Made by a program: the position numbers and the translations under genes. The notes under the pieces are model-generated. The model did no database searches and was not told where the DNA came from. It worked only from the letters and a program-made list of their open reading frames with translations. From positions 1 to 64,000 of the forward strand of contig NZ_QZEX01000015.1 of assembly GCF_003646465.1 (NCBI RefSeq): 64,000 nt of DNA, given 5' to 3'. This DNA comes from Chachezhania antarctica (GTDB taxonomy: Bacteria > Pseudomonadota > Alphaproteobacteria > Rhodobacterales > Rhodobacteraceae). This document shows, piece after piece, positions 33,016-41,351 of this stretch (positions within the stretch are counted from its first letter, which is position 1; the number at the start of each line of letters is the position of its first letter).

Positions 33016-35295
33016 TTAGCCGTAATGTGCCACCGGCGTACCGGCGAGTGCTGCCATGTTCAGAAGACCGCGCGCCGAGATGGACGGTGTGACCACATGC
33101 GCGCGGTTGCCCATGCCCATCAGGACAGGCCCCACTTCCAGACCGTCGCCGCGCATCTTCAGGATGTTCCGCACGGCGCTGGCCGCATCGGTGTTGGCGA
33201 AGACAAGTGCGTTGGCCGACCCTGTCAGCCGCGATTCCGGCAGCAGCCGTTCGCGGATCGAGGGGTCCAGCGCGGCGTCGAGGTTCATTTCGCCTTCGTA
33301 AGTGAAATCCGGCGCCTTGCTGTCGAGGATCTCCAGCGCCGCGCGCATGCGCCCGCCGGAATCGTTGTCGAGGTTGCCGAACTGCGAATGCGAACACAGC
33401 GCGATCTTTGGTTCGATCCCGAAGCGGCGGATATGGCGCGCGCAGCCCATCACGGTTTCGGCGATCTGTTCCGGCGTCGGCTGGTGGTTCACCTGCGTGT
33501 CCGAGATGAACAGCGGCCCGTCTTGCAGGATCATCATCGACAGGGCGGCGACGGGGGCCAGCGCGCCTTCCTGCAGGATCTCGTTCACGTAGCGCAGGTG
33601 CCAGCTGAACTGGCCCACGGTGCCGCAGATCATGCTGTCGGCCTCGCCCCGGCGGACCATGATCGCGGCAATGGCGGTGGTGTTCGTGCGCATGATCGTG
33701 CGGGCCAGCTCCGGCGCCACGCCCCGGCGGGCCATGATCTGGTGATAGTTCTCCCAGTAGGCGCGGTAGCGGCTGTCGTGTTCGGGGTTGACCAGTTCGA
33801 AGTCGACGCCGGGCTTGATCGACAGGCCGGCCTGTTCCAGCCGTACGGCCACGACCTCGGGACGGCCGATCAGGATCGGGACGGTGGTGGTTTCGTCCAG
33901 CATCGCGCTGGCCGTCCGCAACACCTGTTCGTTCTCGCCCTCGGCGAAGACGACACGGCGGTGCGCCTTGGCCGCCGCTTCGAACACCGGGCGCATCAGC
34001 AGGGCAGACCGGAAGACGGTGCTGTCGAGCTGCTGCTTGTAGGCGTCCAGATCGGCGATCGGCCGGGTCGCCACGCCGGATTCCATCGCGGCCTTGGCCA
34101 CGGCGGTGGCGATGATGCCGGTCAGGCGCGGATCGAAGGGTTTGGGGATCAGGTAATCCGGCCCGAAGGCCAGCTGCTCACCCTTGTAGACAGCCGCCGT
34201 CTCGGCAATTGTCGTCGTCCGCGCAAGCGAGGCCATGGCCTCGATACAGGCGATCTTCATCTCGTCGTTGATGTCGGTCGCGCCCACGTCCAGCGCACCG
34301 CGGAAGATGAACGGGAAGCACAGCACGTTGTTGACCTGGTTCGGGTAATCCGACCGGCCGGTGGCGATGATCGCATCTGGCGCCACTTCGCGCGCCGCGT
34401 CGGGCATGATTTCCGGCAGCGGGTTGGCCAGCGCGAAGATGATCGGGCGGGCGGCCATGCGCTTGACCATCTGCGGCGTCAGCACGTTCGCGCCCGACAG
34501 GCCCAGGAACAGGTCGGCGCCTTCGATCACGTCGTCGAGGTTGCGCAGGTCGGTCTTGCGCGCAAAGGTCGATTTGCGCGGGTTCATGTCCTCTTCACGG
34601 CCCTCGTAGACCAGCCCGTGCAGATCGCAGAGCCAGATGTTCTCAGGCTTCACGCCCAGCTTGATCAGCATGTCGAGGCACGCGATCCCCGCGGCACCGC
34701 CGCCGGTGGAGACGACCTTGATGTCTTCGAACTTCTTCTTGGCGACCCGCAAGGCGTTGGTCGCGGCAGCCCCCACCACGATGGCGGTGCCGTGCTGGTC
34801 GTCGTGGAAGACGGGGATGTTCATGCGTTCGCGGCAGATGTCTTCGACGATGAAACAGTCGGGCGCCTTGATGTCTTCCAGGTTCACGGCGCCGAAGGTG
34901 GGTTCCAGCGAACAGACGATCTCGGCCAGTTTTTCCGGGTCGGTCTGGTTCACTTCCAGGTCGAAGCAATCGATATTGGCGAATTTCTTGAAGAGGACGG
35001 CCTTGCCTTCCATCACCGGCTTGGCGGCCTGCGCGCCGATATTGCCCAGCCCCAGAACGGCGGATCCGTTCGACACCACGGCCACAAGGTTGCCCTTCGA
35101 CGTGAACCGCGTGGCGGTCGTCGGATCCTTCGCGATCTCCATGCAGGCATCCGCCACGCCGGGCGAATAAGCCCGGGTCAGGTCGCGGCTGTTGGCGAGC
35201 GGTTTCGTCGCCCGCACTTCCAGTTTTCCGGGCCGCGGGAACTCGTGATAGTCCAGAGCCGCGCTTTGGGTCTTGGGGTCTGATTTGTCCGTCAT
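33016..35295 (-). CDS. maeB: NADP-dependent malic enzyme with phosphotransacetylase-like domain
   Basis: A 759-residue MaeB: oxidative decarboxylation of malate to pyruvate with NADP. Residues 1-430 are the malic enzyme domains (RAYSPGVADACMEIAKDP, KGNLVAVVSNGSAVLGLGNIG, FHDDQHGTAIV, STGGGAAGIAC). Residues 440-759 are a phosphotransacetylase-like regulatory domain (SALLMRPVFEAAAKAHRR, VFAEGENEQVLRTA, FANTDAASAVRNILK), which binds acetyl-CoA as a regulator and is not catalytic in known MaeB. It withdraws C4 acids and supplies NADPH next to PEP carboxylase and other C4-acid enzymes encoded further right. Confidence 0.93.
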   Translation of the reverse strand: MTDKSDPKTQSAALDYHEFPRPGKLEVRATKPLANSRDLTRAYSPGVADACMEIAKDPTTATRFTSKGNLVAVVSNGSAVLGLGNIGAQAAKPVMEGKAVLFKKFANIDCFDLEVNQTDPEKLAEIVCSLEPTFGAVNLEDIKAPDCFIVEDICRERMNIPVFHDDQHGTAIVVGAAATNALRVAKKKFEDIKVVSTGGGAAGIACLDMLIKLGVKPENIWLCDLHGLVYEGREEDMNPRKSTFARKTDLRNLDDVIEGADLFLGLSGANVLTPQMVKRMAARPIIFALANPLPEIMPDAAREVAPDAIIATGRSDYPNQVNNVLCFPFIFRGALDVGATDINDEMKIACIEAMASLARTTTIAETAAVYKGEQLAFGPDYLIPKPFDPRLTGIIATAVAKAAMESGVATRPIADLDAYKQQLDSTVFRSALLMRPVFEAAAKAHRRVVFAEGENEQVLRTASAMLDETTTVPILIGRPEVVAVRLEQAGLSIKPGVDFELVNPEHDSRYRAYWENYHQIMARRGVAPELARTIMRTNTTAIAAIMVRRGEADSMICGTVGQFSWHLRYVNEILQEGALAPVAALSMMILQDGPLFISDTQVNHQPTPEQIAETVMGCARHIRRFGIEPKIALCSHSQFGNLDNDSGGRMRAALEILDSKAPDFTYEGEMNLDAALDPSIRERLLPESRLTGSANALVFANTDAASAVRNILKMRGDGLEVGPVLMGMGNRAHVVTPSISARGLLNMAALAGTPVAHYG

Positions 35296-35471
35296 GATTG
35301 TTCTTCTTGCCTAGATCGAATTCGCTGCACCATCGCCACGTCCCAAGGGCACCGGATCGCCTCCCCGGCTCCGCAGATGTGCCCATCGGTTCTTGTCGGC
35401 TGGCGCCGTTAGTCGAGCATCGGCCGGGTTTTGTCGAGGGGAGGCGTTGCAGTCTGTGCGATTGACGCCGC

Positions 35472-35948
35472 TCAGGCGCGGACCAGTTCGCGGGCCACGC
35501 AGCGCGGTCCGGCCTCGCGCAGGACGGTTTCGCTTTGAACGGTCCATTGGGTTTCGTCGACGTCGGGGAAGAACGTGTCGGCGTCGTCGACGAAGGTGTC
35601 GACCTCGGTGATCAGCAACCGGTCGGCCAAGGGCATCAACGCGTCGTAGATCCCGCGGCCACCCATGCCGAAGATGGCGCCGTGCCCCTTGTCCCGTGCA
35701 AAGGCCAATGCGGCCTCGACCGACGGGAAGGTGTGGGGGGCAAGGTCCGGGGTCGACGACACGACGCAGTTCAGCCGGCCGGGCAGGGGCGGGTTGGGGA
35801 TGCTGGCCCATGTCCGCCTGCCCATGATCAGGGCGGCGCCCCGGGTGGCGTCCTTGAAGAACGCCATGTCCTCGGGCAGCGTCCACGGCATGGTGCCGCG
35901 CCGCCCGATGGCGCCGTTCCGGCTGCGTGCAACGATGAGGCTGATCAA
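35472..35948 (-). CDS. folA: Dihydrofolate reductase
   Basis: A 158-residue DHFR, reducing dihydrofolate to tetrahydrofolate with NADPH. Features are the N-terminal MISLIVARSRNGAIGRRGTMPWTLPEDMAFFK with the catalytic acidic residue in LPEDM, ALIMGRRTWASIP, and IFGMGGRGIYDALMPLADRLLITEV. It follows folB by 63 bases. The region to maeB (35296-35471) shows nothing definite. Confidence 0.93.
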   Translation of the reverse strand: MISLIVARSRNGAIGRRGTMPWTLPEDMAFFKDATRGAALIMGRRTWASIPNPPLPGRLNCVVSSTPDLAPHTFPSVEAALAFARDKGHGAIFGMGGRGIYDALMPLADRLLITEVDTFVDDADTFFPDVDETQWTVQSETVLREAGPRCVARELVRA

Positions 35949-36011
35949 GCGGTCTGTCCTTCAGATTTCGGGGCACCGATAGCGAAGCCAATACGCGATG
36001 ACAACGCGGTC

Positions 36012-36920
36012 CTAGAGGACGAGGTGGTCTACCAGCGCCAGCGGTGTGCCAAGCGCATCGCCCGTGCCCAGCCCGTAGATCAGTTCCGCGCCCACCTGGC
36101 GGGCGAACCATGCGGTCAGGGCCGGGCCGCGCATATCGTCCCGCACGCTTGCATCCCGCGCGCGGCGGACGATGCGGGAGGGTGCCCAGACGGCGAGGAA
36201 GGCCTTCTCCATGGCGTATTGCAACTCCGTCTGGCTTTCGACGACACAGCAGCGCGTGTCGCGCGCGGCGAGCTTCCACGCGGCCTGCTCCATCGCCAGA
36301 AGGTCGATCTGGCGTTGGGCGGGGCGGGTTTCGGCGTGCACAGACACGGTGCCCGGAGCGGTGGTCAGAATGACGGGCTGGCCCAGCGACAGGAACTGAT
36401 CGAACCATTGGCCCAGGCGCGGGTCCTCCGCGGCGCGGTCCGATACCATCACGACGATGGGCGTCCCGGTACCACTGGATCGGCGCGCGGAGGCGGGCGC
36501 CTCTCCCTGGGGCTTCGTGCGTTCGATTTCGACCCCCAGCTGGAATGGCCCGCGATCCAGCTTTTCGACGCACAGCGTCACATGGGTGATCATCGGCTGG
36601 GCCAGCAGCCGGTCGGCGATCCGCTCGGCCAGGGTTTCGAGGAGGTCGAGCCGTTCTTCGCCAAGCACCGCGTCGATCACCTGCACCAGCGTGTCGTAGC
36701 TAAGGATGTCGTCCACGTCGTCACCGGCGGGATGTTCGGGGGGCAGCGTTTCGACGGTCAGGTTGAAGCGCAGGGTCTGGTCTATCCCACGTTCCTCGTC
36801 GAACGCGCCGATCTCGGTTTCGCGGACGTAGTTGCGCAGCAGCAGGCGGTTGGCCGTGCGGGGCGCAGGGGCGACATGTTCGGCCAGCAGGTCGTACCGG
36901 ATCTCTGCCGGGCGGTTCAT
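36012..36920 (-). CDS. folB: Dihydroneopterin aldolase with uncharacterised C-terminal domain
   Basis: A 302-residue protein; FolB alone is about 120. Residues 20-130 match FolB (LLLRNYVRETEIGAFDEERGIDQTLRFNLTVE, SYDTLVQVID, LLETLAERIADRLL, VTLCVEKLDRG), which forms the 6-hydroxymethylpterin step. The remaining 170 residues (from about EIERTKPQGEAPASARR) carry a second, unassigned segment (PIVVMVSDRAAEDPRLGQWFDQFLSLGQPVILTT...) that I cannot assign. Such long FolB proteins occur in Rhodobacterales. It lies in a unit with folA and the small membrane gene. Confidence 0.82.
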   Translation of the reverse strand: MNRPAEIRYDLLAEHVAPAPRTANRLLLRNYVRETEIGAFDEERGIDQTLRFNLTVETLPPEHPAGDDVDDILSYDTLVQVIDAVLGEERLDLLETLAERIADRLLAQPMITHVTLCVEKLDRGPFQLGVEIERTKPQGEAPASARRSSGTGTPIVVMVSDRAAEDPRLGQWFDQFLSLGQPVILTTAPGTVSVHAETRPAQRQIDLLAMEQAAWKLAARDTRCCVVESQTELQYAMEKAFLAVWAPSRIVRRARDASVRDDMRGPALTAWFARQVGAELIYGLGTGDALGTPLALVDHLVL

Positions 36921-36974
36921 GTGCCGCCCCCCGGATGGGGGGACGGCATGGTGATGTTCAGGAGCATGCCCATC

Positions 36975-37160
36975 CTATTCTGCCACGCTCGGGACCGTGG
37001 CCCCGGCGGTCCGCTTGGTCTTGCAATCGAAGATGTGGCCTGCGGCGAAGGACATGATCGCTGCACCGAAGGACCAAAGCGCGCCCATAGCCCAGGTACC
37101 GATCGGCTTGCCGATCAGCGGCACCGAGTATTCCGATACAGAATTCCAAGGTCTGGGCAT
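36975..37160 (-). CDS. Small membrane protein (61 aa)
   Basis: A 61-residue protein with one or two transmembrane stretches (GTWAMGALWSFGAAIMSFAAGHIF), no recognised family. The ATG at 37160 has GGGGAGG four bases upstream, which favours this frame over an overlapping one. It lies between the quinone oxidoreductase (39-base gap) and folB (54-base gap), all in the same direction. Confidence 0.55.
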   Translation of the reverse strand: MPRPWNSVSEYSVPLIGKPIGTWAMGALWSFGAAIMSFAAGHIFDCKTKRTAGATVPSVAE

Positions 37161-37199
37161 GGGGCCTCCCCGTATTGGCCTGTCGGGTGCCAGAGGGTG

Positions 37200-38189
37200 T
37201 TATGGTTTCAGCAGTATTTTTCCGTGATGGGTGGCGCTTTCCATCATCCGGTGGGCCTCGGCGGCCTCGGACAGGGGCAGGACGGCGTGGGTCACGCTGC
37301 GCAACGTCCCGTTTTCGAACAGCGGCCAGACCTTTTCGCGCACGTCTGCGGCGACCCTCGCCTTGAACTCCTCGGGCCGCGACCGCAGCGTCGAGCCGGT
37401 GTAGCTGAGCCGTTTCAGCATGATCGGCATCAGGTCGATTTCCACCTTCGAGCCACCGTTGAACGCCAACTGCACCAGCCGCGCATCATGGCGCGCGGCC
37501 TTGATGTTGCGGGCCACGTAGTCGCCGCCGATGATATCCAGGATGATGTCCATGCCCCCGGCCTCGCGGCAGATGGCGACGAAATCCTCGGTCTTGTAGT
37601 TGATCGTCGTCGTGGCCCCCAGAGAGGTGGCGAAGGCCGCGGCCTCGTCCGATTCGACGGTGGTGAAGACGTTCAGCCCAAGGCCCTTGCCCAGCTGGAT
37701 CGCGGTGGATCCGATGCCGCCCGATCCGCCATGGACCAGGAAGTTGCCGTTTTCGGGGATGGCGTGGTCAAGGAACACGTTGCTCCAGACCGTGAAGAAG
37801 GTCTCGGGCAGGCCCGCGGCGTCGACCTCGTCCACGCCTTTGGGAACCGGCAGACAGTGGTCGGCGCGGACGGCCACGTATTCGGCATAGCCGCCGCCAT
37901 TGGCCAGCCCGCAGACGCGGTCTCCCACGTTCCACATATTCTGCCCGTCGCCCACGGCCACGACTTCGCCCGAGATTTCCAGCCCCAGCAGGTCGGACGC
38001 ACCCTTGGGCGGCGGGTAGTGGCCGCGGCGCTGCACCATGTCGGGGCCGTTCACGCCTACAGCGGTGACGCGGATCAGGACTTCGTTCGGGGCAGGGGCG
38101 GGAACGGGACGGGTCCCGAGATGCTGGACCTCGGGACCTCCGAATTCCTTGAGTTCAATGACATTCATATCGCTTGGCAGGTCGGTCAT
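37200..38189 (-). CDS. NAD(P)H quinone oxidoreductase, zinc-independent MDR family (PIG3-like)
   Basis: A 329-residue medium-chain dehydrogenase/reductase. It lacks the zinc ligands of alcohol dehydrogenases and has the GGSGGIGSTAIQLGK nucleotide-binding motif and the MVQRRGHYPPPKGASDLLGLEISGEVVAVG start of the PIG3/QOR group, reducing quinones or enones with NADPH. GGGAAAG lies before the ATG at 38189; MNVIEL at 38168 is an alternative start. It begins 20 bases after the divergent SucD-like gene, so it is probably in the same operon; a role for it there is not obvious. Confidence 0.85.
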   Translation of the reverse strand: MTDLPSDMNVIELKEFGGPEVQHLGTRPVPAPAPNEVLIRVTAVGVNGPDMVQRRGHYPPPKGASDLLGLEISGEVVAVGDGQNMWNVGDRVCGLANGGGYAEYVAVRADHCLPVPKGVDEVDAAGLPETFFTVWSNVFLDHAIPENGNFLVHGGSGGIGSTAIQLGKGLGLNVFTTVESDEAAAFATSLGATTTINYKTEDFVAICREAGGMDIILDIIGGDYVARNIKAARHDARLVQLAFNGGSKVEIDLMPIMLKRLSYTGSTLRSRPEEFKARVAADVREKVWPLFENGTLRSVTHAVLPLSEAAEAHRMMESATHHGKILLKP

Positions 38190-38209
38190 GCGCTTTCCCA
38201 GATGCTTGT

Positions 38210-39088
38210 TCAGGCAGGAACCGGCACCGTGCCGATAGCCGCGACCACGTCATCGGCGGTATTGGCAATGGCAACGCCGGCATCGCGCAGAACGTCTATT
38301 TTTTCCGCGGCCGAGGCCAGCCCGAATGTCGAAAGCGTGCCCGCGTGTCCCATGCGCCGGCCCTCTGGCGCATGACGGCCCACCACGAGCGCGACCACCG
38401 GCTTGCCGAAGTTGACCGATTTCAGATAGGCGGCCGCTTCTTCCTCTTCCCGGCCGCCGATCTCGCCAACCAGCACCACGGCTTCGGTTTCCGGATCGTC
38501 CTTGAACCGCTTCAGGCAGTCGACGAAGTCGACCCCGTGCAGCGTGTCGCCGCCGATGCCCACGGTGGTCGACTGGCCCAGCCCGGCTTTCGAGCATTGC
38601 GCCAGGATTTCCGAGGTCAGCGACGCCGACCGGGACGCGATCCCGATATTGCCGGGCTTGGCATCTACCGTCGGCATGACGCCGATCTTGCACTGGCCCG
38701 GTGTCAGGATGCCTTGGGAATTGGGCCCGATCAGCATCGTGTCTGACTGGCGCAGGGCGGCCTTCACGCGGGCCATGTCGTGCTGCGGCACGCGTTCGGT
38801 CACGCAGACCACAACGCCGATACCGGCCTCGATGGCCTCGATCATCGCATTGGCCGCGAAAGGCGCGGGCACGATCACCAGCGATGCATTGGCGCCGGTG
38901 CCTTCGACCGCTTCACTGACGCTGTTGAACAGCGGCAGGTCCAGATGCCGCCGCCCGCCCTTGCCGGGGCGCACGCCGCCGACATAGGTGGCGCCGTAGC
39001 GCATCGCCTGATCGGTGTAGAAGGTCCCGGCCCGGCCGGTCATCCCCTGCACGATCACACGGGTGTCGGCGTTCACGAAGATGGACAT
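38210..39088 (-). CDS. Divergent SucD-like acyl-CoA ligase, alpha subunit
   Basis: A 292-residue alpha subunit of an ADP-forming acyl-CoA ligase, homologous to SucD. The CoA-binding fold is intact ([19 protein letters not shown]) and the phosphohistidine is His248 in [10 protein letters not shown]. It differs from true SucD at GPNSQGIL (GPNCPGVI in SucD), SRSASLTSE (SRSGTLTYE) and GGDTLHG (GGDPIxG). GGAGGG precedes the ATG. It is encoded 13 bases after its beta subunit. The substrate is probably not succinate; see the beta subunit. Confidence 0.82.
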   Translation of the reverse strand: MSIFVNADTRVIVQGMTGRAGTFYTDQAMRYGATYVGGVRPGKGGRRHLDLPLFNSVSEAVEGTGANASLVIVPAPFAANAMIEAIEAGIGVVVCVTERVPQHDMARVKAALRQSDTMLIGPNSQGILTPGQCKIGVMPTVDAKPGNIGIASRSASLTSEILAQCSKAGLGQSTTVGIGGDTLHGVDFVDCLKRFKDDPETEAVVLVGEIGGREEEEAAAYLKSVNFGKPVVALVVGRHAPEGRRMGHAGTLSTFGLASAAEKIDVLRDAGVAIANTADDVVAAIGTVPVPA

Positions 39089-39101
39089 GTCCCGGCCCTC
39101 C

Positions 39102-40256
39102 CTAGCGCGCGATTTCGACGGCACGCGCGACGGCGGCGGTCATGGTGTCGTGGATTTCCACCGGGATCTTGCGCTCCCGCAGGATCCGCGTGCCCCATTC
39201 GGCGTTCAGGCCCGCCAGCCGGGCGACCACCGGCAGGTGCCGTTTCGACCGGGAATAGGCGAAGGTCAGGCCCTCGGCGACCGTGTCACACGAGGTCATG
39301 CCGCCGCCATGGACGTTCAGCAGGATCACCTTTGCCTTCGGTTCGTCCAGCAGCAGGGACACGCCCTTGCCGATGTCGAAACTGGTGGCGGTGGTGCGGA
39401 TGTCCATGAAGTTGGCGGGCGCGCCGCCGGCATCGAAGATCATGTCGGTCGTCGCAAGGCCAAGGCCCGCGCCGTTCGACACGATGCCGATATTGCCCTC
39501 CATCCGGACGAGGTTGATGTTGTTCCGTGCGGCTTCCATCTCGGTCGCCGTCAGGCCCTGTTTCTCGACAAGGGGTTCGAATTCGGGATGGCGGAACAGC
39601 GCGCTGCCGTCGATCGCGATCTTGGCGTCGATGGCCACCCATTTGCCGTCGGAGGTGCGGGCGAAGGGGTTGATCTCCAGCAGGGTCATGTCGTTTTCGA
39701 CAAAGGCCTCGCGGGCGGCCAGGATCATGTTGACGGGTGCGTCGGCCTCGATCCCGATGCCCTTCAGGAAATCGGTCAACTGCGAGCGCGTGTCAGGTCC
39801 GTCCCGCCCCAGCGTCATCCTCTTGACCGTGTCGGGATCCATTTTCGAGCGCTGTTCGAACTCCACCCCGCCTTCGGACGAGGCCAGCAACAGCACTTCG
39901 CCTGTCGCCGTATCCAGCGCCAGCGCGATGAAGTAGCTTTGTGCCAGGTCCATCGCCTGTTCGACGTAGATCGACGAGACGAGCTCCCCCGAACTGCCGG
40001 TCTGCGCGGTGACGAGGGTCGAACCCAACATCTTCCGGGCTTCATCCGCGACGGCCGATGGCGTCGCCGCGAACTTCACGCCGCCGGCCAATCCGCGGCC
40101 GCCGGCCACGATCTGGGCCTTCACCACGTATTTCCGCGCGGCGATGGCGGCACAGGCCTGCGCGGCCTCGTCAGCCGAACGCGCAAGCCTGCCCGCAGGA
40201 ACCGCAATCCCGTACTGGGACAACATTTCCTTCGAAAGGTGTTCCGAAAAATACAT
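39102..40256 (-). CDS. Divergent SucC-like acyl-CoA ligase, beta subunit (ATP-grasp)
   Basis: A 384-residue beta subunit, homologous to SucC. The ATP-grasp core is visible (VVKAQIVAGGRGLAGGVK, LLEINPFA, AIDAKIAIDGSALFRHPEF, NGAGLGLATTDMI). The substrate-side loop differs: where SucC has [10 protein letters not shown], residues 314-324 here read NVHGGGMTSCD, and DVGGGAT becomes DIRTTAT. The carboxylate substrate is therefore probably not succinate. Malate, oxalate, glycolate, sulfoacetate or another acid are candidates; the location in an oxalate/formate island makes oxalate worth testing. GGGGAGGAG precedes the ATG. Its predicted promoter carries the TGGTATACCA palindrome. Confidence 0.82.
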   Translation of the reverse strand: MYFSEHLSKEMLSQYGIAVPAGRLARSADEAAQACAAIAARKYVVKAQIVAGGRGLAGGVKFAATPSAVADEARKMLGSTLVTAQTGSSGELVSSIYVEQAMDLAQSYFIALALDTATGEVLLLASSEGGVEFEQRSKMDPDTVKRMTLGRDGPDTRSQLTDFLKGIGIEADAPVNMILAAREAFVENDMTLLEINPFARTSDGKWVAIDAKIAIDGSALFRHPEFEPLVEKQGLTATEMEAARNNINLVRMEGNIGIVSNGAGLGLATTDMIFDAGGAPANFMDIRTTATSFDIGKGVSLLLDEPKAKVILLNVHGGGMTSCDTVAEGLTFAYSRSKRHLPVVARLAGLNAEWGTRILRERKIPVEIHDTMTAAVARAVEIAR

Positions 40257-40293
40257 CCTAGCACTCCTCCCCGAATGCCTGATATCTGGTCCT

Positions 40294-40321
40294 TGGTATA
40301 CCACGGTACCGCCGGAGTCAA
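40294..40321 (-). promoter_or_regulatory. Predicted promoter with TGGTATACCA operator, SucC-like operon
   Basis: On the minus strand TTGACT (40321-40316) is a good -35 and ATACCA, 16 bases on, overlaps a perfect 10-base palindrome TGGTATACCA (40294-40303). A protein on the palindrome would block the promoter. The same palindrome lies at the gntR promoter. Confidence 0.6.
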
Positions 40322-40382
40322 CGCAACTGGCGAGAGGTGGGGTATTGTTGTACGCCGGAAAGCGATCAAGCGAGGATGCCAG

Positions 40383-41264
40383 GTGATAGATCTGAAGGAT
40401 TTGCAGTGTCTCAGCGCGCTGGCGCGGCACAAGCATTTTGCCCGCGCGGCCAAGGATTGCGGAATCTCCCAGCCGGCGTTCTCCATGCGCATCCGCAAGA
40501 TCGAGGAGCGTCTTCAGACCTCGATCGTGAAGCGCGGTAACCGGTTCCAGGGGCTGACCGACGACGGCAACATGATCGTGCGCCACGCGCGCAGCATCAT
40601 GGACAAGGTCGAATTCTTCGAACAGGAATACCGGTCGTCGAAGGGGCAGATCTCGGGCTCGCTGAAGCTGGGGGTGATCCCCACGGCGCTGGGCTATGCC
40701 GGGCATCTGCTGATCGACCTGCGCCGGGAATTTCCCAACATCGTCGCCCGGATCGAAACCGCGTCGTCGCTGGCGATACACCAGGGGATCGAGGACGGCC
40801 GCTTTGACGCCGGGATAACCTACACGGATGGTGCGCCCGCCGATTTCCTTCAGGTCGAGCCCCTTTACATCGAAACCTACGAACTTCTGGTGCCCTTCGC
40901 CATCGCGCCGCGGGTCAACGGTGCGGTCACATGGGCCGAGGCCGCGAAGCTGCCGCTGACACTGCTGGAGCCCGGCATGCAGAACCGCCGGATCGTCGAT
41001 CAGGTCTTCGAACATGTCGGCGCCACGCCCAACGTGATCGCGGAAACCAGCGGTTTTACATCGGCCATCGTGATCGCTGTTGAAGGTCTGGCCGCGACGG
41101 TGGTGCCGAAAGGGCTGGTCAAATCACTGGGCGGATCGTCGGGAGCCGCCACGCTGCCGCTGATCGATCCGGTCGTGGAAAAATCGGTCAGCCTTGTCAC
41201 CGCGATCCGCGAGGAGGGGATGCCGATTTTGCAGGCCCTAAGGTCGGTGGTGGACAAGTCTTGA
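40383..41264 (+). CDS. LysR-family transcriptional regulator beside formate dehydrogenase
   Basis: A 293-residue LysR-type protein starting at GTG (GAGGATG upstream). The winged helix-turn-helix is in LQCLSALARHKHFARAAKDCGISQPAFSMRIRKIEERL, followed by an effector domain with LGVIPTALGYAGHLL. It is divergent from the SucC-like operon and directly upstream of fdhBA, with a LysR-type box at 41263. FdsR, a LysR protein upstream of the formate dehydrogenase genes in Cupriavidus, is a functional parallel; formate may be the effector (inference). Confidence 0.85.
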   Translation: MIDLKDLQCLSALARHKHFARAAKDCGISQPAFSMRIRKIEERLQTSIVKRGNRFQGLTDDGNMIVRHARSIMDKVEFFEQEYRSSKGQISGSLKLGVIPTALGYAGHLLIDLRREFPNIVARIETASSLAIHQGIEDGRFDAGITYTDGAPADFLQVEPLYIETYELLVPFAIAPRVNGAVTWAEAAKLPLTLLEPGMQNRRIVDQVFEHVGATPNVIAETSGFTSAIVIAVEGLAATVVPKGLVKSLGGSSGAATLPLIDPVVEKSVSLVTAIREEGMPILQALRSVVDKS

Positions 41265-41279
41265 TAAGGATTGGTTATC
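41263..41279. promoter_or_regulatory. LysR-type box before fdhB
   Basis: GATAA-N7-TTATC (41263-41279) contains T-N11-A, the LysR consensus, and overlaps the lysR stop codon. A second inverted repeat, ATAAGGAT (41264-41271) with ATCCTTAT (41313-41320), spans the fdhB leader. Candidate sites for the LysR protein encoded just upstream. Confidence 0.45.
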
Positions 41280-41351
41280 GTGGCTTAATGCATCGCGATT
41301 TTACAATGTGAGATCCTTATGCCAGCTTCACCCCGTCGAAGGAGGGGTGAC

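Noticed and set aside
32773-35283. An 836-codon plus-strand frame opposite maeB
   Set aside because: Antisense to a highly conserved malic enzyme, with the composition of a GC-driven shadow frame and no recognisable domain.
36958-37149. Overlapping alternative frame for the small membrane gene
   Set aside because: The 37160 frame has GGGGAGG at the right distance and a clean hydrophobic helix.
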